Origin: Climacium dendroides | Lineage: Eukaryota > Streptophyta > Bryopsida > Hypnales > Climaciaceae | Reading direction: 5' to 3' | Assembly (NCBI GenBank): GCA_950106755.1 | Contig: OX467082.1 | Coordinates: 48,502,588 to 48,566,587, forward strand | Length of the DNA stretch: 64,000 nt | In this document: positions 31,016-45,900 of the stretch, piece by piece | Position numbering within the stretch: the first letter of the stretch is position 1 | Layout of the letters: every line of letters starts with the position of its first letter | Position numbers and translations under genes: made by a program | The notes under the pieces: model-generated | Database searches by the model: none | The model's input: only the letters and a program-made list of their open reading frames with translations | What the model was told of the DNA's origin: nothing

Positions 31016-34000
31016 CTTGGGTGTTAAGTTTTTGGACCTGCTTCCACTTCAAACCGATATAATTCATTCGTTTGGTTTCTATTAAATTTAGCATGACTTT
31101 TAGAGTTTTTTAGTTTTGAAACCCATTTCCATTGATTGAAAAGGTGGGGAAGCAATAGGTTCCTCTTCAAATTAATTTTTCCATGAATCCTAATTATTTC
31201 GAAGATTTGCAACTTGGGTGTTATGTTTTTGGACATGCTTCCACTTCAAACCGATATAATTCATTGGTTTGGTTTCTATTAACTACAGCATGACTTTTAG
31301 ATCCACCTTTTTTCAAACCCATTTCCATTGAATGCAAAAGTGTGGGGAAGGAATAGGTTCTTCTTGAAATTAATTTTTCCATGAATCCTCTTTATTTCGA
31401 AGATTTGCAACTTGGGTGTTATGTTTTTGGACATGCTTCCACGTCAAACCAATATAATTCATTGGTTTGGTTTCTATTAACTACAGCATGACTTTTAGAT
31501 CCTTCTATTTTGAAACCCATTTCCATTGAATGCCAAAGTGTGGGGAAGGAATAGGTTCTTTTTGAAATTAATTTTTCCACGAATCCTAATTATTTCGAAG
31601 ATTTGCAACTTGGGTGTTATGGTTTTGGACATGCTTCCACGTCAAACCGATATAATTCATTGGTTTGGTTTCTATTAAATTCAGCAAGATTTTTGGATTT
31701 TTTTGTTTTGAAATCCATTTCCATTGGATGCAAAAGTGTGGGGAAGCAATAGGGTCCTCTTCAAATTAATTTTTCTTTGAATCCTAATTATTTCGAAGAT
31801 TTTAAACTTGTGTGTTATGTTTTTGGACATGCTTCCACTTCAAACCGATATAATTGATTGGTTTGGTTTCTATTAAACACAGCATGACTTTTAGATCCTT
31901 CTTTTTTGAAACCCATTTCCATTGAATGCCAAAGTGTGGGGAAGGAATAGGTTCTTTTTGAAATTAATTTTTCCATGAATCCTAATTATTTCGAAGATTT
32001 GCAACTTGGGTGTTAAGTTTTTGGACCTGCTTCCACTTCAAACCGATATAATTCATTCGTTTGGTTTCTATTAAATTTAGCATGACTTTTAGAGTTTTTT
32101 AGTTTTGAAACCCATTTCCATTGATTGAAAAGGTGGGGAAGCAATAGGTTCCTCTTCAAATTAATTTTTCCATGAATCCTAATTATTTCGAAGATTTGCA
32201 ACTTGGGTGTTATGTTTTTGGACATGCTTCCACTTCAAACCGATATAATTCATTGGTTTGGTTTCTATTAACTACAGCATGACTTTTAGATCCACCTTTT
32301 TTGAAACCCATTTCCATTGAATGCAAAAGTGTGGGGAAGGAATAGGTTCTTCTTGAAATTAATTTTTCCATGAATCCTAATTATTTCGAAGATTTGCAAC
32401 TTGGGTGTTAAGTTTTTGGACCTGCTTCCACGTCAAACCGATATAATTCATTGGTTTGGTTTCTATTAAATTCAGCAAGATTTTTGGATTTTTTTGTTTT
32501 GAAATCCATTTCCATTGGATGCAAAAGTGTGGGGAAGCAATAGGGTCCTCTTCAAATTAATTTTTCTTTGAATCCTAATTATTTCGAAGATTTGCAACTT
32601 GGGTGTTATGTTTTTGGACATGCTTCCACATCAAACCGATATAATTGATTGGTTTGGTTTCTATTAACTACAGCATGACTTTTAGATCCTTCTTTTTTGA
32701 AACCCATTTCCATTGAATGCCAAAGTGTGGGGAAGGAATAGGTTCTTCTTGAAATTAATTTTCCCTGAATCCTAATTATTTCAAAGATTTGCAACTTGGG
32801 TGTTATGTTTTTGGACCTGCTTCCACTTCAAACCGATATAATTCATTCGTTTGGTTTCTATTAAACACAGCATGACTTTTAGATCCTTCTTTTTTGAAAC
32901 CCATTTCCATTGAATGCCAAAGTGTGGGGAAGGAATAGGTTCTTTTTGAAATTAATTTTTCCATGAATCCTAATTATTTCGAAGATTTGCAACTTGGGTG
33001 TTAAGTTTTTGGACCTGCTTCCACTTCAAACCGATATAATTCATTCGTTTGGTTTCTATTAAATTTAGCATGACTTTTAGAGTTTTTTAGTTTTGAAACC
33101 CATTTCCATTGATTGAAAAGGTGGGGAAGCAATAGGTTCCTCTTCAAATTAATTTTTCCATGAATCCTAATTATTTCGAAGATTTGCAACTTGGGTGTTA
33201 TGTTTTTGGACATGCTTCCACTTCAAACCGATATAATTCATTGGTTTGGTTTCTATTAACTACAGCATGACTTTTAGATCCACCTTTTTTCAAACCCATT
33301 TCCATTGAATGCAAAAGTGTGGGGAAGGAATAGGTTCTTCTTGAAATTAATTTTTCCATGAATCCTCTTTATTTCGAAGATTTGCAACTTGGGTGTTATG
33401 TTTTTGGACATGCTTCCACGTCAAACCAATATAATTCATTGGTTTGGTTTCTATTAACTACAGCATGACTTTTAGATCCTTCTATTTTGAAACCCATTTC
33501 CATTGAATGCCAAAGTGTGGGGAAGGAATAGGTTCTTTTTGAAATTAATTTTTCCACGAATCCTAATTATTTCGAAGATTTGCAACTTGGGTGTTATGGT
33601 TTTGGACATGCTTCCACGTCAAACCGATATAATTCATTGGTTTGGTTTCTATTAAATTCAGCAAGATTTTTGGATTTTTTTGTTTTGAAATCCATTTCCA
33701 TTGGATGCAAAAGTGTGGGGAAGCAATAGGGTCCTCTTCAAATTAATTTTTCTTTGAATCCTAATTATTTCGAAGATTTTAAACTTGTGTGTTATGTTTT
33801 TGGACATGCTTCCACTTCAAACCGATATAATTGATTGGTTTGGTTTCTATTAAACACAGCATGACTTTTAGATCCTTCTTTTTTGAAACCCATTTCCATT
33901 GAATGCCAAAGTGTGGGGAAGGAATAGGTTCTTTTTGAAATTAATTTTTCCATGAATCCTAATTATTTCGAAGATTTGCAACTTGGGTGTTAAGTTTTTG

Positions 34001-36720
34001 GACCTGCTTCCACTTCAAACCGATATAATTCATTCGTTTGGTTTCTATTAAATTTAGCATGACTTTTAGAGTTTTTTAGTTTTGAAACCCATTTCCATTG
34101 ATTGAAAAGGTGGGGAAGCAATAGGTTCCTCTTCAAATTAATTTTTCCATGAATCCTAATTATTTCGAAGATTTGCAACTTGGGTGTTATGTTTTTGGAC
34201 ATGCTTCCACTTCAAACCGATATAATTCATTGGTTTGGTTTCTATTAACTACAGCATGACTTTTAGATCCACCTTTTTTGAAACCCATTTCCATTGAATG
34301 CAAAAGTGTGGGGAAGGAATAGGTTCTTCTTGAAATTAATTTTTCCATGAATCCTAATTATTTCGAAGATTTGCAACTTGGGTGTTAAGTTTTTGGACCT
34401 GCTTCCACGTCAAACCGATATAATTCATTGGTTTGGTTTCTATTAAATTCAGCAAGATTTTTGGATTTTTTTGTTTTGAAATCCATTTCCATTGGATGCA
34501 AAAGTGTGGGGAAGCAATAGGGTCCTCTTCAAATTAATTTTTCTTTGAATCCTAATTATTTCGAAGATTTGCAACTTGGGTGTTATGTTTTTGGACATGC
34601 TTCCACATCAAACCGATATAATTGATTGGTTTGGTTTCTATTAACTACAGCATGACTTTTAGATCCTTCTTTTTTGAAACCCATTTCCATTGAATGCCAA
34701 AGTGTGGGGAAGGAATAGGTTCTTCTTGAAATTAATTTTCCCTGAATCCTAATTATTTCAAAGATTTGCAACTTGGGTGTTATGTTTTTGGACCTGCTTC
34801 CACTTCAAACCGATATAATTCATTCGTTTGGTTTCTATTAAACACAGCATGACTTTTAGATCCTTCTTTTTTGAAACCCATTTCCATTGAATGCCAAAGT
34901 GTGGGGAAGGAATAGGTTCTTTTTGAAATTAATTTTTCCATGAATCCTAATTATTTCGAAGATTTGCAACTTGGGTGTTAAGTTTTTGGACCTGCTTCCA
35001 CTTCAAACCGATATAATTCATTCGTTTGGTTTCTATTAAATTTAGCATGACTTTTAGAGTTTTTTAGTTTTGAAACCCATTTCCATTGATTGAAAAGGTG
35101 GGGAAGCAATAGGTTCCTCTTCAAATTAATTTTTCCATGAATCCTAATTATTTCGAAGATTTGCAACTTGGGTGTTATGTTTTTGGACATGCTTCCACTT
35201 CAAACCGATATAATTCATTGGTTTGGTTTCTATTAACTACAGCATGACTTTTAGATCCACCTTTTTTCAAACCCATTTCCATTGAATGCAAAAGTGTGGG
35301 GAAGGAATAGGTTCTTCTTGAAATTAATTTTTCCATGAATCCTCTTTATTTCGAAGATTTGCAACTTGGGTGTTATGTTTTTGGACATGCTTCCACGTCA
35401 AACCAATATAATTCATTGGTTTGGTTTCTATTAACTACAGCATGACTTTTAGATCCTTCTATTTTGAAACCCATTTCCATTGAATGCCAAAGTGTGGGGA
35501 AGGAATAGGTTCTTTTTGAAATTAATTTTTCCACGAATCCTAATTATTTCGAAGATTTGCAACTTGGGTGTTATGGTTTTGGACATGCTTCCACGTCAAA
35601 CCGATATAATTCATTGGTTTGGTTTCTATTAAATTCAGCAAGATTTTTGGATTTTTTTGTTTTGAAATCCATTTCCATTGGATGCAAAAGTGTGGGGAAG
35701 CAATAGGGTCCTCTTCAAATTAATTTTTCTTTGAATCCTAATTATTTCGAAGATTTTAAACTTGTGTGTTATGTTTTTGGACATGCTTCCACTTCAAACC
35801 GATATAATTGATTGGTTTGGTTTCTATTAAACACAGCATGACTTTTAGATCCTTCTTTTTTGAAACCCATTTCCATTGAATGCCAAAGTGTGGGGAAGGA
35901 ATAGGTTCTTTTTGAAATTAATTTTTCCATGAATCCTAATTATTTCGAAGATTTGCAACTTGGGTGTTAAGTTTTTGGACCTGCTTCCACTTCAAACCGA
36001 TATAATTCATTCGTTTGGTTTCTATTAAATTTAGCATGACTTTTAGAGTTTTTTAGTTTTGAAACCCATTTCCATTGATTGAAAAGGTGGGGAAGCAATA
36101 GGTTCCTCTTCAAATTAATTTTCCCATGAATCCTAATTATTTCGAAGATTTGCAACTTGGGTGTTATGTTTTTGGACATGCTTCCACTTCAAACCGATAT
36201 AATTCATTGGTTTGGTTTCTATTAACTACAGCATGACTTTTAGATCCACCTTTTTTGAAACCCATTTCCATTGAATGCAAAAGTGTGGGGAAGGAATAGG
36301 TTCTTCTTGAAATTAATTTTTCCATGAATCCTAATTATTTCGAAGATTTGCAACTTGGGTGTTAAGTTTTTGGACCTGCTTCCACGTCAAACCGATATAA
36401 TTCATTGGTTTGGTTTCTATTAAATTCAGCAAGATTTTTGGATTTTTTTGTTTTGAAATCCATTTCCATTGGATGCAAAAGTGTGGGGAAGCAATAGGGT
36501 CCTCTTCAAATTAATTTTTCTTTGAATCCTAATTATTTCGAAGATTTGCAACTTGGGTGTTATGTTTTTGGACATGCTTCCACATCAAACCGATATAATT
36601 GATTGGTTTGGTTTCTATTAACTACAGCATGACTTTTAGATCCTTCTTTTTTGAAACCCATTTCCATTGAATGCCAAAGTGTGGGGAAGGAATAGGTTCT
36701 TTTTGAAATTAATTTTTCCA
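31016..36720 (+). repeat. 10-mer higher-order repeat (1977 bp), nearly three copies
   Basis: Variants that occur once per unit return at 1977-base spacing: AATCCTCTTTATTTCG at 31384, 33361 and 35338; GGTGTTATGGTTTTGGAC at 31614, 33591 and 35568. Long stretches look identical between copies by eye. The third copy ends at ~36720 where AAACCTAATTATTTCGAGG replaces the expected sequence. Confidence 0.9.
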
Positions 36721-39700
36721 TGAAACCTAATTATTTCGAGGATTTGCAACTTGTGTGTTATGTTTTTGGACATGCTTCCACTTCAAACCGATATAATTGA
36801 TTGGTTTGGTTTCTATTAAACACAGCATGACTTTTAGATCCTTCTTTTTTGAAACCCATTTCCATTGAATGCCAAAGTGTGGGGAAGGAATAGGTTCTTT
36901 TTGAAATTAATTTTTCCATGAATCCTCTTTATTTCGAAGATTTGCAACTTGGGTGTTATGTTTTTGGACATGCTTCCACGTCAAACCGATATAATTCATT
37001 GGTTTGGTTTCTATTAAATTCAGCAAGATTTTTGGATTTTTTTGTTTTGAAATCCATTTCCATTGGATGCAAAAGTGTGGGGAAGCAATAGGGTCCTCTT
37101 CAAATTAATTTTTCTTTGAATCCTAATTATTTCGAAGATTTGCAACTTGGGTGTTATGTTTTTGGACATGCTTCCACATCAAACCGATATAATTGATTGG
37201 TTTGGTTTCTATTAACTACAGCATGACTTTTAGATCCTTCTTTTTTGAAACCCATTTCCATTGAATGCGAAAGTGTGGGGAAGGAATAGGTTCTTTTTGA
37301 AATTAATTTTTCCATGAATCCTAATTATTTCGAAGATTTGCAACTTGGGTGTTAAGTTTTTGGACCTGCTTCCAATTCAAACCGATATAATTCATTCGTT
37401 TGGTTTCTATTAAATTTAGCATGACTTTTAGAGTTTTTTAGTTTTGAAACCCATTTCCATTGATTGAAAAGGTGGGGAAGCAATAGGTTCCTCTTCAATT
37501 TAATTTTTCCATGAATCCTAATTATTTCGAAGATTTGCAACTTGGGTGTTATGTTTTTGGACATGCTTCCACGTCAAACCAATATAATTCATTGGTTTGG
37601 TTTCTATTAACTACAGCATGACTTTTAGATCCTTTTTTTTTGAAACCCATTTCCATTGAATGCGAAAGTGTGGGGAAGGAATAGGTTCTTTTTGAAATTA
37701 ATTTTTCCATGAATCCTAATTATTTCGAAGATTTGCAACTTGGGTGTTATGTTTTTGGACATGCTTCCACGTCAAACCGATATAATTCATTGGTTTGGTT
37801 TCTATTAAATTCTGCAAGATTTTTGGATTTTTTTGTTTTGAAATCCATTTCCATTGGATGCAAAAGTGTGGGGAAGCAATAGGGTCCTCTTCAAATTAAT
37901 TTTTCTTTGAATCCTAATTATTTCTAAGATTTTAAACTTGTGTGTTATGTTTTTGGACATGCTTCCACTTCAAACCGATATAATTGATTGGTTTGGTTTC
38001 TATTAAACACAGCATGACTTTTAGATCCTTCTTTTTTGAAACCCATTTCCATTGAATGCCAAAGTGTGGGGAAGGAATAGGTTCTTTTTGAAATTAATTT
38101 TTCCATGAATCCTAATTATTTCGAAGATTTGCAACTTGGGTGTTAAGTTTTTGGACCTGCTTCCACTTCAAACCGATATAATTCATTCGTTTGGTTTCTA
38201 TTAAATTTAGCATGACTTTTAGAGTTTTTTAGTTTTGAAACCCATTTCCATTGATTGAAAAGGTGGGGAAGCAATAGGTTCCTCTTCAAATTAATTTTTC
38301 CATGAATCCTAATTATTCGAAGATTTGCATTTTGTTTGTTATGTTTCTGGACGTGCTTTCACGTCAAACCGATATAATTGATTGGTTTGGTTTCTATTAA
38401 CTACAGCATGACTTTTAGATCCTTCTTTTTTGAAACCCATTTCCATTGAATGCCAAAGTGTGGGGAAGGAATAGGTTCTTTTTGAAATTAATTTTTCCAT
38501 GAATCCTAATTATTTCGAAGATTTGCAACTTGGGTGTTAAGTTTTTGGACCTGCTTCCACTTCAAACCGATATAATTCATTCGTTTGGTTTCTATTAAAT
38601 TTAGCATGACTTTTAGAGTTTTTTAGTTTTGAAACCCATTTCCATTGATTGAAAAGGTGGGGAAGCAATAGGTTCCTCTTCAAATTAATTTTTCCATGAA
38701 TCCTAATTATTTCGAAGATTTGCAACTTGGGTGTTATGTTTTTGGACATGCTTCCACTTCAAACCGATATAATTCATTGGTTTGGTTTCTATTAACTACA
38801 GCATGACTTTTAGATCCACCTTTTTTCAAACCCATTTCCATTGAATGCAAAAGTGTGGGGAAGGAATAGGTTCTTCTTGAAATTAATTTTTCCATGAATC
38901 CTCTTTATTTCGAAGATTTGCAACTTGGGTGTTATGTTTTTGGACATGCTTCCACGTCAAACCAATATAATTCATTGGTTTGGTTTCTATTAACTACAGC
39001 ATGACTTTTAGATCCTTCTATTTTGAAACCCATTTCCATTGAATGCCAAAGTGTGGGGAAGGAATAGGTTCTTTTTGAAATTAATTTTTCCACGAATCCT
39101 AATTATTTCGAAGATTTGCAACTTGGGTGTTATGTTTTTGGACATGCTTCCACGTCAAACCGATATAATTCATTGGTTTGGTTTCTATTAAATTCAGCAA
39201 GATTTTTGGATTTTTTTGTTTTGAAATCCATTTCCATTGGATGCAAAAGTGTGGGGAAGCAATAGGGTCCTCTTCAAATTAATTTTTCTTTGAATCCTAA
39301 TTATTTCGAAGATTTTAAACTTGTGTGTTATGTTTTTGGACATGCTTCCACTTCAAACCGATATAATTGATTGGTTTGGTTTCTATTAAACACAGCATGA
39401 CTTTTAGATCCTTCTTTTTTGAAACCCATTTCCATTGAATGCCAAAGTGTGGGGAAGGAATAGGTTCTTTTTGAAATTAATTTTTCCATGAATCCTAATT
39501 ATTTCGAAGATTAACAACTTGGGTGTTATGTTTTTGGACATGCTTCCACATCAAACCGATATAATTGATTGGTTTGGTTTCTATTAACTACAGCATGACT
39601 TTTAGATCCTTCTTTTTTGAAACCCATTTCCATTGAATGCCAAAGTGTGGGGAAGGAATAGGTTCTTTGTGAAATTAATTTTTCCATGAAACCTAATTAT

Positions 39701-42700
39701 TTCGAAGATTTGCAACTTGGGTGTTATGTTTTTGGACATGCTTCCACATCAAACCGATATAATTGATTGGTTTGGTTTCTATTAACTACAGCATGACTTT
39801 TAGATCCACCTTTTTTGAAACCCATTTCCATTGAATGCAAAAGTGTGGGGAAGGAATAGGTTCTTCTTGAAATTAATTTTTCCATGAATCCTAATTATTT
39901 CGAAGATTTGCAACTTGGGTGTTAAGTTTTTGGACCTGCTTCCACGTCAAACCGATATAATTCATTGGTTTGGTTTCTATTAAATTCAGCAAGATTTTTG
40001 GATTTTTTTGTTTTGAAATCCATTTCCATTGGATGCAAAAGTGTGGGGAAGCAATAGGGTCCTCTTCAAATTAATTTTTCTTTGAATCCTAATTATTTCG
40101 AAGATTTGCAACTTGGGTGTTATGTTTTTGGACATGCTTCCACATCAAACCGATATAATTGATTGGTTTGGTTTCTATTAACTACAGCATGACTTTTAGA
40201 TCCTTCTTTTTTGAAACCCATTTCCATTGAATGCGAAAGTGTGGGGAAGGAATAGGTTCTTTTTGAAATTAATTTTTCCATGAATCCTAATTATTTCGAA
40301 GATTTGCAACTTGGGTGTTAAGTTTTTGGAACTGCTTCCAATTCAAACCGATATAATTCATTCGTTTGGTTTCTATTAAATTTAGCATGACTTTTAGAGT
40401 TTTTTAGTTTTGAAACCCATTTCCATTGATTGAAAAGGTGGGGAAGCAATAGGTTCCTCTTCAATTTAATTTTTCCATGAATCCTAATTATTTCGAAGAT
40501 TTGCAACTTGGGTGTTATGTTTTTGGACATGCTTCCACGTCAAACCAATATAATTCATTGGTTTGGTTTCTATTAACTACAGCATGACTTTTAGATCCTT
40601 TTTTTTTGAAACCCATTTCCATTGAATGCGAAAGTGTGGGGAAGGAATAGGTTCTTTTTGAAATTAATTTTTCCATGAATCCTAATTATTTCGAAGATTT
40701 GCAACTTGGGTGTTATGTTTTTGGACATGCTTCCACGTCAAACCGATATAATTCATTGGTTTGGTTTCTATTAAATTCAGCAAGATTTTTGGATTTTTTT
40801 GTTTTGAAATCCATTTCCATTGGATGCAAAAGTGTGGGGAAGCAATAGGGTCCTCTTCAAATTAATTTTTCTTTGAATCCTAATTATTTCGAAGATTTTA
40901 AACTTGTGTGTTATGTTTTTGGACATGCTTCCACTTCAAACCGATATAATTGATTGGTTTGGTTTCTATTAAACACAGCATGACTTTTAGATCCTTCTTT
41001 TTTGAAACCCATTTCCATTGAATGCCAAAGTGTGGGGAAGGAATAGGTTCTTTTTGAAATTAATTTTTCCATGAATCCTCTTTATTTCGAAGATTTGCAA
41101 CTTGGGTGTTATGTTTTTGGACATGCTTCCACGTCAAACCGATATAATTCATTGGTTTGGTTTCTATTAAATTCAGCAAGATTTTTGGATTTTTTTGTTT
41201 TGAAATCCATTTCCATTGGATGCAAAAGTGTGGGGAAGCAATAGGGTCCTCTTCAAATTAATTTTTCTTTGAATCCTAATTATTTCGAAGATTTGCAACT
41301 TGGGTGTTATGTTTTTGGACATGCTTCCACATCAAACCGATATAATTGATTGGTTTGGTTTCTATTAACTACAGCATGACTTTTAGATCCTTCTTTTTTG
41401 AAACCCATTTCCATTGAATGCCAAAGTGTGGGGAAGGAATAGGTTCTTTTTGAAATTAATTTTTCCATGAATCCTAATTATTTCGAAGATTTGCAACTTG
41501 GGTGTTAAGTTTTTGGACCTGCTTCCACTTCAAACCGATATAATTCATTCGTTTGGTTTCTATTAAATTTAGCATGACTTTTAGAGTTTTTTAGTTTTGA
41601 AACCCATTTCCATTGATTGAAAAGGTGGGGAAGCAATAGGTTCCTCTTCAAATTAATTTTTCCATGAATCCTAATTATTCGAAGATTTGCATTTTGTTTG
41701 TTATGTTTCTGGACGTGCTTTCACGTCAAACCGATATAATTGATTGGTTTGGTTTCTATTAACTACAGCATGACTTTTAGATCCACCTTTTTTCAAACCC
41801 ATTTCCATTGAATGCCAAAGTGTGGGGAAGGAATAGGTTCTTTTTGAAATTAATTTTTCAATGAATCCTAATTATTTCGAAGATTTGCAACTTGGGTGTT
41901 ATGTTTTTGGACCTGCTTCCACTTCAAACCGATATAATTCATTCGTTTGGTTTCTATTAAATTTAGCATGACTTTTAGAGTTTTTTAGTTTTGAAACCCA
42001 TTTCCATTGATTGAAAAGGTGGGGAAGCACTAGGTTCCTCTTCAAATTAATTTTTCCATGAATCCTAATTTTTTCGAAGATTTGCATTTTGTTTGTTATG
42101 TTTCTGGACGTGCTTTCACGTCAAACCGATATAATTGATTGGTTTGGTTTCTATTAACTACAGCATGACTTTTAGATCCTTCTTTTTTGAAACCCATTTC
42201 CATTGAATGCCAAAGTGTGGGGAAGGAATAGGTTCTTTTTGAAATTAATTTTTCCATGAAACCTAATTATTTCGAAGATTTGCAACTTGGGTGTTATGTT
42301 TTTGGACATGCTTCCACATCAAACCGATATAATTGATTGGTTTGGTTTCTATTAACTACAGCATGACTTTTAGATCCTTCTTTTTTGAAACCCATTTCCA
42401 TTGAATGCCAAAGTGTGGGGAAGGAATAGGTTCTTTTTGAAATTAATTTTTCCATGAAACCTAATTATTTCGAAGATTTGCAACTTGGGTGTTATGTTTT
42501 TGGACATGCTTCCACGTCAAACCGATATAATTCATTGGTTTGGTTTCTATTAAATTCAGCAAGATTTTTGGATTTTTTTGTTTTGAAATCCATTTCCATT
42601 GGATGCAAAAGTGTGGGGAAGCAATAGGGTCCTCTTCAAATTAATTTTTCTTTGAATCCTAATTATTTCGAAGATTTTAAACTTGTGTGTTATGTTTTTG

Positions 42701-42999
42701 GACATGCTTCCACTTCAAACCGATATAATTGATTGGTTTGGTTTCTATTAAACACAGCATGACTTTTAGATCCTTCTTTTTTGAAACCCATTTCCATTGA
42801 ATGCAAAAGTGTGGGGAAGGAATAGGTTCTTCTTGAAATTAATTTTTCCCTGAATCCTAATTATTTCGAAGATTTGCAACTTGGGTGTTATGTTTTTGGA
42901 CATGCTTCCACTTCAAACCGATATAATTCATTCGTTTGGTTTCTATTAAATTCAGCATGATTTTTGGATTTTTTAATTCTTAAAACCCATTTCCATTGA

Positions 43000-45900
43000 A
43001 TGCAAAAGTGTGGGGAAGAAATAGGTTCTTCTTGAAATTAATTTTCCCTGAATCCTAATTATTTCGAAGATTTGCAACCTGCGTGTTATGTTTTTGGACC
43101 TGCTTCCACTTCAAACCGATATATTTCAATCGTTTGGTTTCTAATAAATTTAGCATGACTTTTAGAGTTTTTTAGTTTTGAAACCCATTTCCATTGATTG
43201 AAAAGGTGGGGAAACAATAGGTTCCTCTTCAAATTAATTTTTCCATGAATCCTAATTATTTCGAAGATTTGCATTTTGTTTGTTATGTTTCTGGACATGC
43301 TTCCACATCAAACCAATATAATTGATTGGTTTGGTTTCTATTAACTACAGCATGACTTTTAGATCCTTCTTTTTTGAAACCCATTTCCATTGAATGCCAA
43401 AGTGTGGGGAAGGAATAGGTTCTTTTTTAAATTAATTTTTCCAAGAAACCTAATTATTTCGAAGATTTGCAACTTGGGTGTTATGTTTTTGGAGATGCTT
43501 CCACATCAAACCGATATAATTGATTGGTTTGGTTTCTATTAACTACAGCATGACTTTTAGATCCTTCTTTTTTGAAACCCATTTCCATTGAATGCCAAAG
43601 TGTGGGGAAGGAATAGGTTCTTTTTGAAATTAATTTTTCCATGAAACCTAATTATTTCGAGGATTTGCAACTTGTGTGTTATGTTTTTGGACATGCTTCC
43701 ACTTTAAATCTATATAATTCATTCGTTTGGTTTCTATTAAATTCAGCATGATTTTTGGATTTTTTAATTCTTAAAACCCATTTCCATTTAATGCAAAAGT
43801 GTGGGGAAGAAATAGGTTCTTCTTGAAATTAATTTTTCCCTGAATCCTAATTATTTCGAAGATTTGCAACTTGGGTGTTATGTTTTTGGACATGCTTCCA
43901 CTTTAAACCTATATAATTCATTCGTTTGGTTTCTATTAAATTCAGCATGATTTTTGGATTTTTTAATTCTTGAACCCCATTTCCATTGAATGCAAAAGTG
44001 TGGGGAAGAAATAGGTTCTTCTTGAAATTAATTTTCCCTGAATCCTAATTATTTCGAAGATTTGCAACTTGGGTGTTATGTTTTTGGACCTGCTTCCACT
44101 TCAAACCGATATAATTCATTCGTTTGGTTTCTATTAAATTTAGCATGACTTTTAGAGTTTTTTAGTTTTGAAACCCATTTCCATTGATTGAAAAGGTGGG
44201 GAAGCACTAGGTTCCTCTTCAAATTAATTTTTCCATGAATCCTAATTTTTTCGAAGATTTGCATTTTGTTCGTTATGTTTCTGGACGTGCTTTCACGTCA
44301 AACCGATATAATTGATTGGTTTGGTTTCTATTAACTACAGCATGACTTTTAGATCCTTCTTTTTTGAAACCCATTTCCATTGAATGCCAAAGTGTGGGGA
44401 AGGAATAGGTTCTTTGTGAAATTAATTTTTCCATGAATCCTAATTATTTCGAAGATTTGCAACTTGTGTGTTATGTTTTTGGACATGCTTCCACGTCAAA
44501 CGAATATAATTCATTGGTTTGGTTTCTATTAACTACAGCATGACTTTTAGATCCTTCTTTTTTCAAACCCATTTCCATTGAATGCCAAAGTGTGGGGAAG
44601 GAATAGGTTCTTTTTGAAATTAATTTTTCAATGAATCCTAATTATTTCGAAGATTTGCAACTTGGGTGTTATGTTTTTGGACCTGCTTCCACTTCAAACC
44701 GATATAATTCATTCGTTTGGTTTCTATTAAATTTAGCATGACTTTTAGAGTTTTTTAGTTTTGAAACCCATTTCCATTGATTGAAAAGGTGGGGAAGCAC
44801 TAGGTTCCTCTTCAAATTAATTTTTCCATGAATCCTAATTTTTTCGAAGATTTGCATTTTGTTTGTTATGTTTCTGGACGTGCTTTCACGTCAAACCGAT
44901 ATAATTGATTGGTTTGGTTTCTATTAACTACAGCATGACTTTTAGATCCTTCTTTTTTGAAACCCATTTCCATTGAATGCCAAAGTGTGGGGAAGGAATA
45001 GGTTCTTTTTGAAATTAATTTTTCCATGAAACCTAATTATTTCGAAGATTTGCAACTTGGGTGTTATGTTTTTGGACATGCTTCCACATCAAACCGATAT
45101 AATTGATTGGTTTGGTTTCTATTAACTACAGCATGACTTTTAGATCCTTCTTTTTTGAAACCCATTTCCATTGAATGCCAAAGTGTGGGGAAGGAATAGG
45201 TTCTTTTTGAAATTAATTTTTCCATGAAACCTAATTATTTCGAAGATTTGCAACTTGGGTGTTATGTTTTTGGACATGCTTCCACGTCAAACCGATATAA
45301 TTCATTGGTTTGGTTTCTATTAAATTCAGCAAGATTTTTGGATTTTTTTGTTTTGAAATCCATTTCCATTGGATGCAAAAGTGTGGGGAAGCAATAGGGT
45401 CCTCTTCAAATTAATTTTTCTTTGAATCCTAATTATTTCGAAGATTTTAAACTTGTGTGTTATGTTTTTGGACATGCTTCCACTTCAAACCGATATAATT
45501 GATTGGTTTGGTTTCTATTAAACACAGCATGACTTTTAGATCCTTCTTTTTTGAAACCCATTTCCATTGAATGCAAAAGTGTGGGGAAGGAATAGGTTCT
45601 TCTTGAAATTAATTTTTCCCTGAATCCTAATTATTTCGAAGATTTGCAACTTGGGTGTTATGTTTTTGGACATGCTTCCACTTCAAACCGATATAATTCA
45701 TTCGTTTGGTTTCTATTAAATTCAGCATGATTTTTGGATTTTTTAATTCTTAAAACCCATTTCCATTGAATGCAAAAGTGTGGGGAAGAAATAGGTTCTT
45801 CTTGAAATTAATTTTCCCTGAATCCTAATTATTTCGAAGATTTGCAACCTGCGTGTTATGTTTTTGGACCTGCTTCCACTTCAAACCGATATATTTCAAT

